Below are positions 21,202 through 30,700 of a DNA stretch of 44,071 bases, piece by piece. The notes under the pieces are model-generated. The model did not search any database. It saw only the letters and a program-made list of their open reading frames with translations, and was not told where the DNA came from. The position numbers were made by a program, and so were the translations under genes. The stretch is from Bacteroidota bacterium (GTDB taxonomy: Bacteria; Bacteroidota; Bacteroidia; Flavobacteriales; Flavobacteriaceae). The stretch is taken from contig JAEWHE010000005.1 of NCBI GenBank assembly GCA_023387965.1, positions 1-44,071 on the forward strand, written 5' to 3'. Within the stretch, counting starts at the first letter, position 1, and the number at the start of each line of letters is the position of its first letter.

Positions 21202-22658
21202 TGACACGCATCCGAGCGGTACCCAAACGCATCCGCAATAGCTACGAGGGCGCCGGCACAGGCCGCCGTGCCCAGGGCTGGGATGCACCAGAAGGCGCCC
21301 TGAACGCCATCGCATTGCCCGCATTGCCGGCGTTGCGCAAGCGCTCTCGCGCCGCTGTAAAGAACGACCCCTACGCCTACAGCGCGATCGACAAACGGGT
21401 CAGCAACATCATCGGCACAGGTATTACGCCTCGCGCCTCGATACAGGACGCCACCGTCCGAGCCGCCTTGCGGCAACTGTGGGAAGACTGGACGGACGAA
21501 TCCGACGCCGACGGTCTCGCTGACTTCTACGGCCAGCAGGCCATCATCGCGCGAATGGTCGAAGAGGCCGGTGAGTGTTTCGTGCGCCTACGCTATCGCC
21601 GCCCGGAGGACGGCTACGCGGTGCCACTGCAGCTGCAGGTGCTGGCGCCTGAGTACGTGCCGCTCGACAAGAACTTCAAGACGCGCGCCGGCAATATCGT
21701 CCGCGCAGGTATCGAGTTCAACGGCATCGGCCAGCGAGTGGCGTACTGGATGTACAGCACTCACCCGGGTGACGCATTCACCGCTGGTATCGGCTTCAAC
21801 ACCCTGAACCGAATCCCGGCCGACCAGGTGTTGCACATCTTCGAGCCCACCGAAGGCGGCCAACTGCGTGGCGTCCCGCGTCTGGCACCGGTGCTGCTAC
21901 GCCTGAAATCGCTGGACAACTACGACGACGCAGTGCTGTTCCGGCAGGAGGTGGCCAACCTGTTTGCCGGCTTTATCACCCGCAAGGCAGCGGAAGGCGT
22001 GCGGCCTGCTATCGATCCCATTACTGGCCAGCCGATCCAGGCCGATAGCGACGGGGCCCCGCTCGTAGGCCTCGAACCTGGCTCCATGCAGGAGCTGATG
22101 GAAGGGGAGGAGGTGACCTTCTCCGATCCGCCAGACGCCGGTAGCACCTATGTCGACTTCATGCGGCAGCAATTGCAGGCCGCTGCTGCCGGTGTCGGGC
22201 TGCCTTACGAACTGTTGACCGGCGACATGGGCGACATCAGCGACCGCGTGCTGCGGGTGTTGCTCAACGACTTCCGTCGCCGCATCGAGCAGCTGCAATT
22301 CGGCGTTTACGTCTTCCAGCTCTGCCGCCCTGTGCGCATCGCCTGGCTCGACGCGGCGGTGCTGGCTGGCTCGATCACGCTGCCCGATTACAGCCGCCGG
22401 CGCCGCGACTATTTGCGCACCCGCTGGGTACCGCAGGGCCATCCGTACATTCATCCGGTTCAGGACGTAGACGGCAAGCTCAAGGAAATCAAGGGCGGGC
22501 TCGCCAGCCGCAGCGAACACGTTTTGCGCACTGGCTATGACGCCGAACAGATCGACGAAGAAAACGCCCAGGACAACGAGCGCGCCGCACGCCTGGGTCT
22601 TTCCTATGACAGCAATACCACCCCGGATCTGCCGGCACCAAGAGAGGAAGACGAATGA
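21201..22658 (+). CDS. Portal protein, lambda GpB family
   Basis: 485 aa. Features of the family: RNDPYAYSAIDKRVSNIIGTGITP-like start, LPALRKRSRAAVKNDPYAYS, FVRLRYRRPEDGYAVPLQLQVLAPEYVP, GIEFNGIGQRVAYWMY, IPADQVLHIFEPTEGGQLRGVP, and MRQQLQAAAAGVGLPYELLTGDMGDISDRVLRVLLNDFRR. Forms the dodecameric DNA channel at the capsid vertex. Overlaps the protease gene by 4 nt (ATGA). Confidence 0.94.
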   Translation: MTRIRAVPKRIRNSYEGAGTGRRAQGWDAPEGALNAIALPALPALRKRSRAAVKNDPYAYSAIDKRVSNIIGTGITPRASIQDATVRAALRQLWEDWTDESDADGLADFYGQQAIIARMVEEAGECFVRLRYRRPEDGYAVPLQLQVLAPEYVPLDKNFKTRAGNIVRAGIEFNGIGQRVAYWMYSTHPGDAFTAGIGFNTLNRIPADQVLHIFEPTEGGQLRGVPRLAPVLLRLKSLDNYDDAVLFRQEVANLFAGFITRKAAEGVRPAIDPITGQPIQADSDGAPLVGLEPGSMQELMEGEEVTFSDPPDAGSTYVDFMRQQLQAAAAGVGLPYELLTGDMGDISDRVLRVLLNDFRRRIEQLQFGVYVFQLCRPVRIAWLDAAVLAGSITLPDYSRRRRDYLRTRWVPQGHPYIHPVQDVDGKLKEIKGGLASRSEHVLRTGYDAEQIDEENAQDNERAARLGLSYDSNTTPDLPAPREEDE

Positions 22659-23863
22659 AATCGCTAGGCAAATACTGGGCGAGCCTCTGCCTTGCCCTGG
22701 TCATGCAGGGCGGCCGCGCGCTGCCCTTTCCCCGCATCCAGAATCTCGGGCCCAACGAGGAGCAGCGCGAACACTGGTACAGCGTCCGCGCAGCGGGTGA
22801 GGGCAGTAACCGAGTGATTGAGGCCATGGTCTACGGTGAAATCGGTTACTGGGGAATCACTGCTGAGCAATTCGTCCGGGACCTGAAAGAGCTGGATGAC
22901 GGTATCTCGCGAGTCGTCGTCAGCTTCGCCACCATCGGCGGTGACTTGATGGATGGCATCGCCATTCACAACGCGCTCAAGGATCTGGGCGAGCGCTGTG
23001 AAGGCCGAGTGGTCGGCGCCTGTTATAGCGCCGGCACCGTGGCTGTGTGTGGTGCGCATCGCGTCACCATGGCCGAGAACGGGTTGTTCATGATTCACAA
23101 CCCGAACATCGACTGGTTGTCGGGGGTTGAGAGTAGTGAGCTGCGGGCGTACGCAGACCTGCTCGACAAGACCCTTGAGCTCATCATCACCTGCTACCAG
23201 CGCCGTGCGCTGACCATCAGTGATGAAGAGCTTCGCGCGATGATCGCCGCCACCACCTGGATGACCGCCGGTGAAGCCAAAGCGGCGGGCTTTGTCGACG
23301 AGGTGCTGACAGGCGTCACGGTCAAAGCCGCGCTCGGGAACATCAAAGTTCTGAACCGTTACCAGAACGCACCGCCGGAGGCGTTGGCGTTGGTAACCGA
23401 TCAGCTCCCGTCCAATCCGCCCGCTGAACCTGAGCCTGATCCGGCGCCTGAACCTGAGCCAGCACCGGAAGACGAGCCAGACCCCGCCGCCCTGGCAGCA
23501 CAGCTCACCGCTGAATGTGCTGCCGCTGGCCTCGGTAATGTCGCCTCGATCCTGATCAAGGCCAGCGGCCTCAAGAGCCGCGCTGTGGTTCAGGAGCATC
23601 TGGTTCGCGCCAAGGCGGTGCGGGACCTGTGCGTACTGGCCAAGCTGCCCGATGAGGCCGAAGCGCTCATCCAGGCGGGCGTCGACGTTGACCAGGCTCG
23701 GGCCCAGTTGTTCGAGAAAATCGTGGCCAATAGCAGCCAGGTGGAAATCGACAACAAGCCCCCGGCGCCGGATCACCAACCCGCCCCATCCACCAAAGCA
23801 GCAGACCCTGGCGCGATCTACGCCAGCCGTAAACCCAACGCCTCGAAAGGAGCGCATAAATGA
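22655..23863 (+). CDS. ClpP-like head maturation protease fused to scaffold, GpC-like
   Basis: 402 aa. The N-terminal ClpP/S49-like domain has VYGEIGYWGITAEQF, VSFATIGGDLMDGIAIHNALKD, the nucleophile Ser in VVGACYSAGTVAVCGAHR (about 126) and His in GLFMIHNPN (about 147), and TTWMTAGEAKAAGFVDEVL. A Pro/Glu-rich linker (about 255-275) leads to a helical C-terminal region that probably serves as internal scaffold, as in lambda gpC/Nu3. Start 22655 overlaps the portal stop. Confidence 0.93.
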   Translation: MKSLGKYWASLCLALVMQGGRALPFPRIQNLGPNEEQREHWYSVRAAGEGSNRVIEAMVYGEIGYWGITAEQFVRDLKELDDGISRVVVSFATIGGDLMDGIAIHNALKDLGERCEGRVVGACYSAGTVAVCGAHRVTMAENGLFMIHNPNIDWLSGVESSELRAYADLLDKTLELIITCYQRRALTISDEELRAMIAATTWMTAGEAKAAGFVDEVLTGVTVKAALGNIKVLNRYQNAPPEALALVTDQLPSNPPAEPEPDPAPEPEPAPEDEPDPAALAAQLTAECAAAGLGNVASILIKASGLKSRAVVQEHLVRAKAVRDLCVLAKLPDEAEALIQAGVDVDQARAQLFEKIVANSSQVEIDNKPPAPDHQPAPSTKAADPGAIYASRKPNASKGAHK

Positions 23864-24216
23864 GCATCAAAACTGAAGGCGTCCACGCCGGCGAATTCCT
23901 CCTTTCGGAGGCCAACGGTACTCGCAGCCGCGAGGAAATCACGCTGGCAGCGACCGCCGTGGACCTGCCCGCTGGCCAGTTGCTGGGCAAGCTGACTGCC
24001 AGCGGACACTACGCACCCTATGACCCGGACGCAGACCCTGCTGATGGTAGCGAAACCGTTACGGCCATCCTTTGGGCTCCGGTAGGCGCGTCCACCGAGG
24101 CCCAGCGTAGCGTGGGTATTGTGCGTGACGCCGAAGTGATCGAGCGCCTGCTCACCGGCCTCGACACGGCCGGAGAAATCGACCTGCTCGCCCTCGGCAT
24201 CGTGGTCCGCCCCTAA
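23860..24216 (+). CDS. Head decoration protein, gpD-like
   Basis: 118 aa. EGVHAGEFLLSEANGTRSREEITLAATAVDLPAGQLLGKLTASGHYAPYDPDADPADGSETVTAILWAPV is the standard lambda gpD-family pattern. Trimeric capsid-stabilising protein. Overlaps the protease by 4 nt and is followed by a terminator-like hairpin. Confidence 0.92.
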   Translation: MSIKTEGVHAGEFLLSEANGTRSREEITLAATAVDLPAGQLLGKLTASGHYAPYDPDADPADGSETVTAILWAPVGASTEAQRSVGIVRDAEVIERLLTGLDTAGEIDLLALGIVVRP

Positions 24217-24241
24217 ACGCAACTGACAACCCGAAACCCTG

Positions 24242-24264
24242 AACCCCGCCGCTGCGGGGTTTTT
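24242..24264 (+). terminator. Hairpin between decoration and capsid genes
   Basis: AACCCCGC (24242-24249) / GCGGGGTT (24254-24261) followed by T-tract to 24264. Probably tunes D to E expression or stabilises the capsid mRNA 5' end within the late transcript. Confidence 0.7.
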
Positions 24265-24282
24265 CATTTCTAGGAGCCCACC

Positions 24283-25272
24283 ATGGCCGAGATTTCCATT
24301 TTTGAAGACGAGGCGTTCAGCGTCCCGAACCTGGTTGCGACCATCAACGAAGAGCACCCGGTACCGGGTCAGATCGCCGCGATGGGCCTGTACAACGAAG
24401 AGGGCAGCCTCAGCGTCACCCAGCAGATCGAGAAGGACGGCGACGTCCTCGCGCTGGTTCCGGCAGCGCCACGCGGCGCGCCGGGCCACGTAGTTATCGC
24501 CAGCAAGCGCGAGCTGATCCCGTTCAACGCCGTGCACCTGCCGCAGACCTTCACCATCACCGCCGACGAGATCCAGGGCATTCGCGCGTACGGTTCGCGT
24601 ACCGAGCTGCAGGGCGTGCAGGATGTGGTCAACGCCCGCATCGAGAAAGCCCGCAAGCAACTGGAGCTCACCCACGAGTTCCAGCGCATCGGAGGCATCA
24701 AGGGCTTGATTGTCGATGCCGACGGCACCACCCCGCTGGTGAACCTCTTCCAGCGCTTCGGCATTACCCAGCAGACGCTGGCCATGCAGTTCGGTACCGC
24801 CGATGTCAGCGTCAAAGCTGGCGAGGCGCTGGATATGCAGGACGATGCTCTGGGTACTGCCACCGGCACTGGCGCCGTTGCGCTGTGCGGCAAGACCTTC
24901 TGGGCCAAGCTGATCGCCGATAAGTCCGTCAAGGACGTCTACATGCAGTCCACCAAAGCGGATAGCTTGCTGGGTGATCGCCGCCAGGCTTTCACCTTTG
25001 GCGGTGTGCTCTGGGTACGTTACCGCGGCAAGGTAGGCGGCGCCGCGTTTGTCGGTGACGACGAGGCCTACCTGGTGCCGGAAGGTGTCGAGGATCTCTT
25101 CAAGTCGGTCTACGCCCCGGCCAACTATATGGAGACGGTCAACACCCTGGGCGTGCCGCACTACGCGAAGCTGGAGCGCCTGCCGTTCGACAAGGGCGTA
25201 ATGGGCGAAGCCCAGTCCAACCCGCTGCACATCTGCACGCGCCCGCGCGCAGTGATCAAGCTGACCGCCTGA
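24283..25272 (+). CDS. Major capsid protein, gpE-like
   Basis: 329 aa. VPNLVATINEEHPVPGQIAAMGLYNEEG, HLPQTFTITADEIQGIRAYGSRTELQGVQDVVNARI, FGTADVSVKAGEALDMQDDAL and LFKSVYAPANYMETVNTLGVPHYAKLERLPFDKGVMGEAQSNPLHICTRPRAVIKL are the conserved blocks of the lambda E capsid family. HK97-fold shell protein. TAGGAG precedes the start. Confidence 0.95.
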   Translation: MAEISIFEDEAFSVPNLVATINEEHPVPGQIAAMGLYNEEGSLSVTQQIEKDGDVLALVPAAPRGAPGHVVIASKRELIPFNAVHLPQTFTITADEIQGIRAYGSRTELQGVQDVVNARIEKARKQLELTHEFQRIGGIKGLIVDADGTTPLVNLFQRFGITQQTLAMQFGTADVSVKAGEALDMQDDALGTATGTGAVALCGKTFWAKLIADKSVKDVYMQSTKADSLLGDRRQAFTFGGVLWVRYRGKVGGAAFVGDDEAYLVPEGVEDLFKSVYAPANYMETVNTLGVPHYAKLERLPFDKGVMGEAQSNPLHICTRPRAVIKLTA

Positions 25273-25274
25273 CG

Positions 25275-25589
25275 ATGTCGGGCTTCGGTAAAGCGCTGGC
25301 GGCGATGGATACAGCCATCGCCGCCAGCCTCAACGATGGCCTCGCCGACTACCTCAACGCTGCTGGCATGGTGTTGGCTGAGGGGGTTGAGGCCATCCTT
25401 GATCGCGATGTCGAGCGGCTCGATACCGTCAGCGGCATGCTCGATCGAACGGTGACCATCACCGTCCGCAAGGGTCTGCTGCAGCCATTCGACCGCAAGG
25501 GCGCGTTCCGGCTCGATGGTAAAACCTGGCACATCGACGGCATCGCCGTTGACGATGGCCACTGGCTCACTCTCTACGTGGTGCCCTGA
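25275..25589 (+). CDS. Head-tail joining protein, gpFII-like
   Basis: 104 aa. The short length, position after the capsid gene and the C-terminal pattern GAFRLDGKTWHIDGIAVDDGHWLTLYVVP (compare lambda FII, where a strand pair ends with a WVDRVSPDDGG segment) support an FII-type attachment protein. N-terminus FGKALAAMDTAIAASLNDGLADYLN is helical. Sequence similarity is weak. Confidence 0.7.
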   Translation: MSGFGKALAAMDTAIAASLNDGLADYLNAAGMVLAEGVEAILDRDVERLDTVSGMLDRTVTITVRKGLLQPFDRKGAFRLDGKTWHIDGIAVDDGHWLTLYVVP

Positions 25590-25590
25590 T

Positions 25591-26031
25591 ATGCCTATCC
25601 GAGACGTCCAGAGCGAGATCATCGCTGCGCTGATCGCCCTGCTGGAGGGAATTCAACACGTGGAGGAGGGTGACGTACGCACCTTGCTCGACGCTGACGA
25701 TTCCAGCCTGCCGGATGAGTTCATCGTACTGCAACCCGGCACCGTCGAAGAGGTCGCAGGCCAGCATCCGCGCATGCCTAACAGCCTGCGCGAGCAGGTG
25801 GTGCTCAGCGTCGTGCTGGTCAGCAAGAAACGCCAGTACGCCGCCGGCCTGCGCGCCACTCGGCTCGCCATCAAGGTCGCAACTGCCGGCATGAAGTGCG
25901 GGCTGGAGGGCGTCAGCGGTGTCCAGTCAGCCGGCTTCCAGCAAGAGACGCCTGTGCCGCCCGGTGAGGGTCGGCGCTGGGCCGCACACGTCATGCCCCT
26001 CCAAATCAATTACGTCCAGCCGCTCAAGTAG
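25591..26031 (+). CDS. Tail terminator, gpU-like
   Basis: 146 aa from ATG 25591, one base after the previous stop. IRDVQSEIIAALIALLEGIQHVEEGDVRTLLDADDSSLPDEFIVLQPG, then QVVLSVVLVSKKRQYAAGLRATRLAIKVATAGMKCGLEGVSGVQSAGFQQE, fits the U-type minor tail protein that caps the tail tube. Assignment rests mainly on position and general pattern. Confidence 0.7.
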   Translation: MPIRDVQSEIIAALIALLEGIQHVEEGDVRTLLDADDSSLPDEFIVLQPGTVEEVAGQHPRMPNSLREQVVLSVVLVSKKRQYAAGLRATRLAIKVATAGMKCGLEGVSGVQSAGFQQETPVPPGEGRRWAAHVMPLQINYVQPLK

Positions 26032-26051
26032 CGGCCGAAGGAGAGAACCAC

Positions 26052-27071
26052 ATGATTCATGCACAAGACCGCTCGCTGATGGGCTTCGGCGTGACCAGCG
26101 CCAAACCGTGGCAGAGCCGCCGAGGTGTTGTCGAGGTCGGCAACTCGACCGCCCTGGCCATCCAGCACGCCACCGAAAAGAAGACGCTGCGCAACTACCG
26201 CACGGGCATCGGCAACAACAATGCCAAGAGCCAGATCACCGGCATCACCGGTAGCTTCACCCTGTACGACTGCGGCCCGTCGCAGCTCGCCATGGTGATC
26301 CGCGCGCAGGTCACCGGCGTGTCGGCCGGAACGGTAGAGGGTGAGGCCCATCCTACCGGTGGCCTCGCGGCCGAGCACATCGTGTTTAAGAATCTGGTTG
26401 ATACCACCCAGCCGGTCACTGTCGTTTCGCCGCCGGCCGCTGCCAGCGCTGCAGCCGCCTCCGGCAATGCGGGCGATGGCACCATCGGTGCGGTTACCGT
26501 CAACGGTGCTGTATCGGGTGCCTATACCGCCAAGCTCACCAGCGCTACTGAATTCAGCCTGTTGGATGCGGCCGACCAGGTGCTGGGTGCCGGCACGGTT
26601 GGAGAGGCGTTCAGCGCTGCGGGGCTGACGTTCACCATTGCCGCGGGAAGCAGCGCTTTCGTCGCGGATGATGCTTTCACCATCACCGTGGCGGCGGGTG
26701 ATGAAATGGATGCGGGTGTCGACTACATCGTCACGCCCTACGGCATCCAGTTGCCTGCCGGCTCTACGATCGGCGAGCGCGGGGTTATCGTCGGCTACAC
26801 CAAGATCAAGGCTACCGTGGCGGAGATACTGAAGTCCGCGCCCACCGAACAGCAGCTGCACTTCGCAGGCCTCAACGACGCGCAGGACGGCCTGGCCTAC
26901 GACGCGACGCTGTGGCGGGTGAAATTCGACGACATCGCCGAGTTGCCGCTCAATGGCGAGGAGTATGTCTCCTACAGCGTCACCTTCGAGTTGCTGCAGG
27001 ACTACACCCGCACCGGCGATGACCTGTCGCAGTACTACACCATTCGCCAGGCTGAGAAAGTCACGGCGTGA
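26052..27071 (+). CDS. Major tail tube protein, gpV-like, with inserted beta domain
   Basis: 339 aa. Tail-tube start MGFGVTSAKPWQSRRGVVEVGNSTALAIQHATEKKTLRNYRTGIG and end LWRVKFDDIAELPLNGEEYVSYSVTFELLQDYTR are split by residues about 130-217, which carry a module (GTIGAVTVNGAVSGAYTAKLTSATEFSLLDAADQVLGAGTVGEAF ... LTFTIAAGSSAFVADDAFTITVAAG) typical of lambda-type capsid decoration proteins. The module probably decorates the outside of the tail tube. Preceded by AAGGAGAG. Confidence 0.88.
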   Translation: MIHAQDRSLMGFGVTSAKPWQSRRGVVEVGNSTALAIQHATEKKTLRNYRTGIGNNNAKSQITGITGSFTLYDCGPSQLAMVIRAQVTGVSAGTVEGEAHPTGGLAAEHIVFKNLVDTTQPVTVVSPPAAASAAAASGNAGDGTIGAVTVNGAVSGAYTAKLTSATEFSLLDAADQVLGAGTVGEAFSAAGLTFTIAAGSSAFVADDAFTITVAAGDEMDAGVDYIVTPYGIQLPAGSTIGERGVIVGYTKIKATVAEILKSAPTEQQLHFAGLNDAQDGLAYDATLWRVKFDDIAELPLNGEEYVSYSVTFELLQDYTRTGDDLSQYYTIRQAEKVTA

Positions 27072-27213
27072 AGCAGATAGGCCAGGGATGGCCTTATTCA
27101 GATTTGGAGAAGCGCTTGACCATATAGTCGAGCGCTTCCTGCTCGCCAGGGCTGGGTTTCGGTACTGGCGTTGTGATGTTAGATTCCTGTCCCGAGCACG
27201 GGGAGGAATATCC
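27072..27213. other. Gap after tail tube gene; no G/GT tail chaperone seen
   Basis: A stem AGGCCA/TGGCCT (27079-27094) follows the tail gene. The remaining bases have an open frame in phase with the downstream secreted protein (from ATG 27088) and a protein-like minus-strand reading ending at 27094; neither is convincing. Lambda-like phages normally have a frameshifted chaperone gene pair here. Confidence 0.4.
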
Positions 27214-27693
27214 ATGGATCGACGTTTTCTTTTGCTTGTCCTCATGCTTGCCGCCGCTGATGTCAGTGCTGCAAAGCTGAACAAATGTGTAGACGAAAAT
27301 GGGCATGTGACGTTCACGCAGACTACCTGCCCTGGTGGTTTGGTGGGTGAGCCTATCAAAGTGGGTAAAGGCGGTGCCGGTATGTCGCTCGGGCCGGTAG
27401 GTATGCCTGTCGTGCAAGAGCCAGCGTCCCCCACCAGACAGGGCGTCAGGCAGATCGATGTCATTGGTGGCCCTGTTTGCGACGGTGGTACCGATCAAGA
27501 AATCAGAACTGCAATTGTGCGCGGTCAGGTGTACGCCGGCATGACAGCAAAACAGGCAACCCAGGCCTGGGGCCCGCCCGGTGAGATCAATCGTAGTTCG
27601 AGCGGTGATGATCAGTGGGTCTATTATCGCGGCCCTGGCAACATGCAATTCATTTATGTAGACCAGAGCGGGTGCGTCACCGGCTGGAACTGA
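27214..27693 (+). CDS. Secreted moron protein, DUF4124-like plus BamE-like tail
   Basis: 159 aa from ATG 27214, preceded by GGGGAGGA. Signal peptide MDRRFLLLVLMLAAADVSA with cleavage near AAA|KLNKC; KLNKCVDENGHVTFTQTTCP is a DUF4124-type motif of Pseudomonas periplasmic proteins; the C-terminal VYAGMTAKQATQAWGPPGEINRSSSGDDQWVYYR resembles SmpA/BamE repeats. Less GC-rich than neighbours and followed by its own terminator, it looks like a moron gene placed inside the tail operon. A periplasmic product suggests envelope modification or exclusion rather than a virion part. Confidence 0.8.
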   Translation: MDRRFLLLVLMLAAADVSAAKLNKCVDENGHVTFTQTTCPGGLVGEPIKVGKGGAGMSLGPVGMPVVQEPASPTRQGVRQIDVIGGPVCDGGTDQEIRTAIVRGQVYAGMTAKQATQAWGPPGEINRSSSGDDQWVYYRGPGNMQFIYVDQSGCVTGWN

Positions 27694-27709
27694 TAGCTAC
27701 CTTCAAAAG

Positions 27710-27734
27710 AAACCCGCCCCTGCGGGTTTTTTTT
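27710..27734 (+). terminator. Terminator after secreted moron
   Basis: AAACCCGC (27710-27717) / GCGGGTTT (27722-27729) followed by a run of T to 27734. Strong intrinsic terminator, consistent with autonomous expression of the upstream gene; late transcription must read through it. Confidence 0.85.
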
Positions 27735-27751
27735 CGCCCGGAGAAATGTGG

Positions 27752-30700
27752 ATGAGCATTAAAGACCGCCTGATTCAGTTCGTCCTGCGCGGCAAGGATG
27801 AACTGTCCCCGGCCGCTGAAAAGTCGGGCGCGGCGCTCGATGCGTTGCGGCAGGAGGCGGAGCAGCTAGGGCAGGCGTTGGACAAGGCCAAAGAGGCTCA
27901 GGGTCTGGCCCAGGCGCTGCGGCAGACCGAGCGCGCCGTCGAGCAGACGGAGCGCAGCCTGGTACAGGCAGATCTGCAGATCCGCGAACTGCGCGATGCG
28001 CTTAACCAAACACCAGAAGCCGCTGGCCTGCAGCAGTCGCTGAAAGAGGCCGAGCGCGAAGCGCGCAAGTTGCAGCGCGGCCTGGATACCCTGCGAACCA
28101 GCCTGGGCGATCAGCAGCAGGCTGCCAAGGCCGCGGGTATCGACACCGACAAGCTGGGCGACGAACACAAGCGCCTGGCAGCGGAAACCGACAAGGCAAA
28201 ACAGGCCCTCACCGACAACAACACCCAGCTCAAGGCTGCGCAGCGCGAGCAAAACGCCTCGGCAAGGGCCGCGGCTGAACACGCTTCCCGGCAGGGTGAT
28301 GTTGGTCAGGCGATGGAGAGTGGCGCGAAGAAGGCCATAGCCTTTGTTGCTGCCTACGTTTCGATTAATGCGGTGCTGGGGGTCGTGCAGCGTGGCCTGC
28401 GCTTGGTCGCTCAAGGCATCCGTGCGGTTGCAACGTCAGGCTCCGAAGAGCAGCAGGCGCTCGGGCAGTTGGAAGCAGCCCTGGCCTCGACCGGCCGCCA
28501 GGCTGAGTTCACCACTCAGCAGCTGCAGGCCATGGCAGATAGCCTCGAAGACAATTCGATGTTGAATGCCGAGCAGATCCAGTCTGCTCAAGCGCGGTTG
28601 CTGTCCTATACGGATGTCGCGGCGACCGAGTTCCCGCGCGCCATGCAGATCATTATCGATCAGCAGCAGCGCCTGGGCATCAGCGTCGAGCAGTCAGCGG
28701 AGATTGTCGGGCGGGCGTTGCAATCGCCTTCAGAAGCCATCGCCACGCTGGGTCGGCAGGGGTTTAAGTTCGAGGCGGACCAGAAGCGCCTGCTCAAGCA
28801 GTTGGAGGCCACCGGCAAAACGGCTGAAGCCCAAGCCATCATCATGGATATGCTGACCGAGGCCTACGGGGGCTCGGCGGCCGCGGCGAAACTGGGCACC
28901 TTCCAAGGACTGCTCAAGACAATCGACAAACAGATCGGCGACTTCACCAAGCGGGTGAAGAACGCCGGTGCGTTCGAGTTCATGCAGCGCAAGCTGTTGG
29001 AGCTGAGTGACTACCTGGAGGAGATGGCCAACGACGGCCGGCTTGATGCACTGGCCGAGGCGTTGAGCGCAGCATTCATTGACGCGGCGGAGCGTGCTGA
29101 GGAGTTCGCGAAGAAGCTGCTGGAAGTTGACTTCAAAACACTGACGGACGATGCCACGCGCTGGCTGGATAACTTCGGCGAGAAGCTTGATACGACTGGC
29201 CGTTGGATCACGATGATCTCGGCGCCGTTTCGCGGCTTGGTCAACGTCGTCACGGGCGGTATTTCGGCCATCGGCATGGCCTTCACTGGGTTGGTCACCA
29301 TCTCGCTGGCGGGCATGTCGCTGCTGGCCAAGGCGATCCCGAATGCGTTCGGCGGCCAGCAGATTGTCAAGGGGTTGGAATCCGCGCGTGATACCGCCGC
29401 TGGCATGTTCAAGGCGCTGGCTGGTCAGGTTGCGCAGGACGGTAGGGATATCGCAGCCACGTGGAATAGCGTGGCCAAGTCAGCCGAGGACAGTGCGGCC
29501 CGCCAGGTTGAAGCCGTACGCCGTGCCAGCGGAGAGAACAAGCGGCTGATGGAGAAGACGGGCAACGACATCATGTCGTTCTTCCGTTCCAACATCGCCT
29601 CGCTTGAAAACGCGCTGGCAGCAATCAGCTTTGCCGAGACGGCCGCCGAACTCGACGAGGTGGAGGCCGGGCTGTACAAGGCCAACCTTGAAGCTGACGA
29701 GATGGTAAAGGCGCTTGCTGCTCTGGATCAGCAACGTGCCTTCGTGACGGTAGGTGAGGGGGCGACCACTGCTGCGTCGAAAATTGCCACGTTGCGCCTG
29801 GAGCAACAACGGCTGGAGGCCGAATACCGTGCGGGCGCGAAAACGCTGGATGAATGGCAGCAGGGCCACAACGAGGCGGCTGTGGCTATTCGCGAGCTGG
29901 AGAGCGAGAGCGGCAAGGCTGCTATCACGACGCAGGCGCTGGGCAAGGAACTGAAAACGCTGGCCGATGTGCAGCGGGTAATATCGGATGCCAAGACGGA
30001 CCGAGATATTGCAGCGGCCAACGCGGCGCTCAAGCGCATGCTGGATACCGGCATCATCGACGGTGCCCAGTACAACGCTGAAATGAAGCGGTCGGCGGAT
30101 CGGCTGAAAGAAATCAAGTCCGCCATCGAGGGCTCGAAAAAAGCCCAGGACGAAAAAAACAAATCCGACAAGGAAGCCATCGTCACCAGCGAGCAGCTGC
30201 GCCGCGAATCCGGCAAACGCATGGAAGCCGAGCGCCGTGCCGGCGACCAGGCCATGCAGGATCGGCGGCGCGGCAGCGAGGAAGCCCAGCGCGACATGGG
30301 CGCCATGGAGGATTTCTTCGGTGGCGTCATGACCCGCGCCCGCGAGCCCCTGGCGGCGATGAGCGATGCGGCGCTGGAGGCGTTCGACCGGCTCAATGGC
30401 CTGAGCACCGCCAATATCGAGATGGACACCAGCAGCCTGGATGCCACGACCAGCTCGCTGCGAAGGGCGACCGAAGCGCTGGATGACATGCAGGCCGCTG
30501 CAAACACTGTAGGCATGAGCGCGATTGGAAAGTGGATGACGCAGACGGCGCTGCAAAGCCAGCAGCTGCAGATCCAGTTCCTCGGGCAGAAGGCGCGCCT
30601 GCAGAGCCTGATGGAAGGCTATGAGGACGGCAGCATCACGGTGCAGCAGTTCGTTCGGCGTGCCAGTTCGGCGCGGCATGCGATGAGCCTGCTCAACGAC

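Noticed and set aside
22664..23857. 397-aa minus-strand frame opposite the protease/scaffold gene
   Set aside because: Mirrors the coding gene almost end to end; sequence has no domain features.
27094..27213. Minus-strand reading ending GEQEALDYMVKRFSKSE before a small hairpin
   Set aside because: Looks protein-like and is followed by a stop and stem, but there is no credible start and it would be antisense to the late operon; kept only as a note that a remnant could exist.
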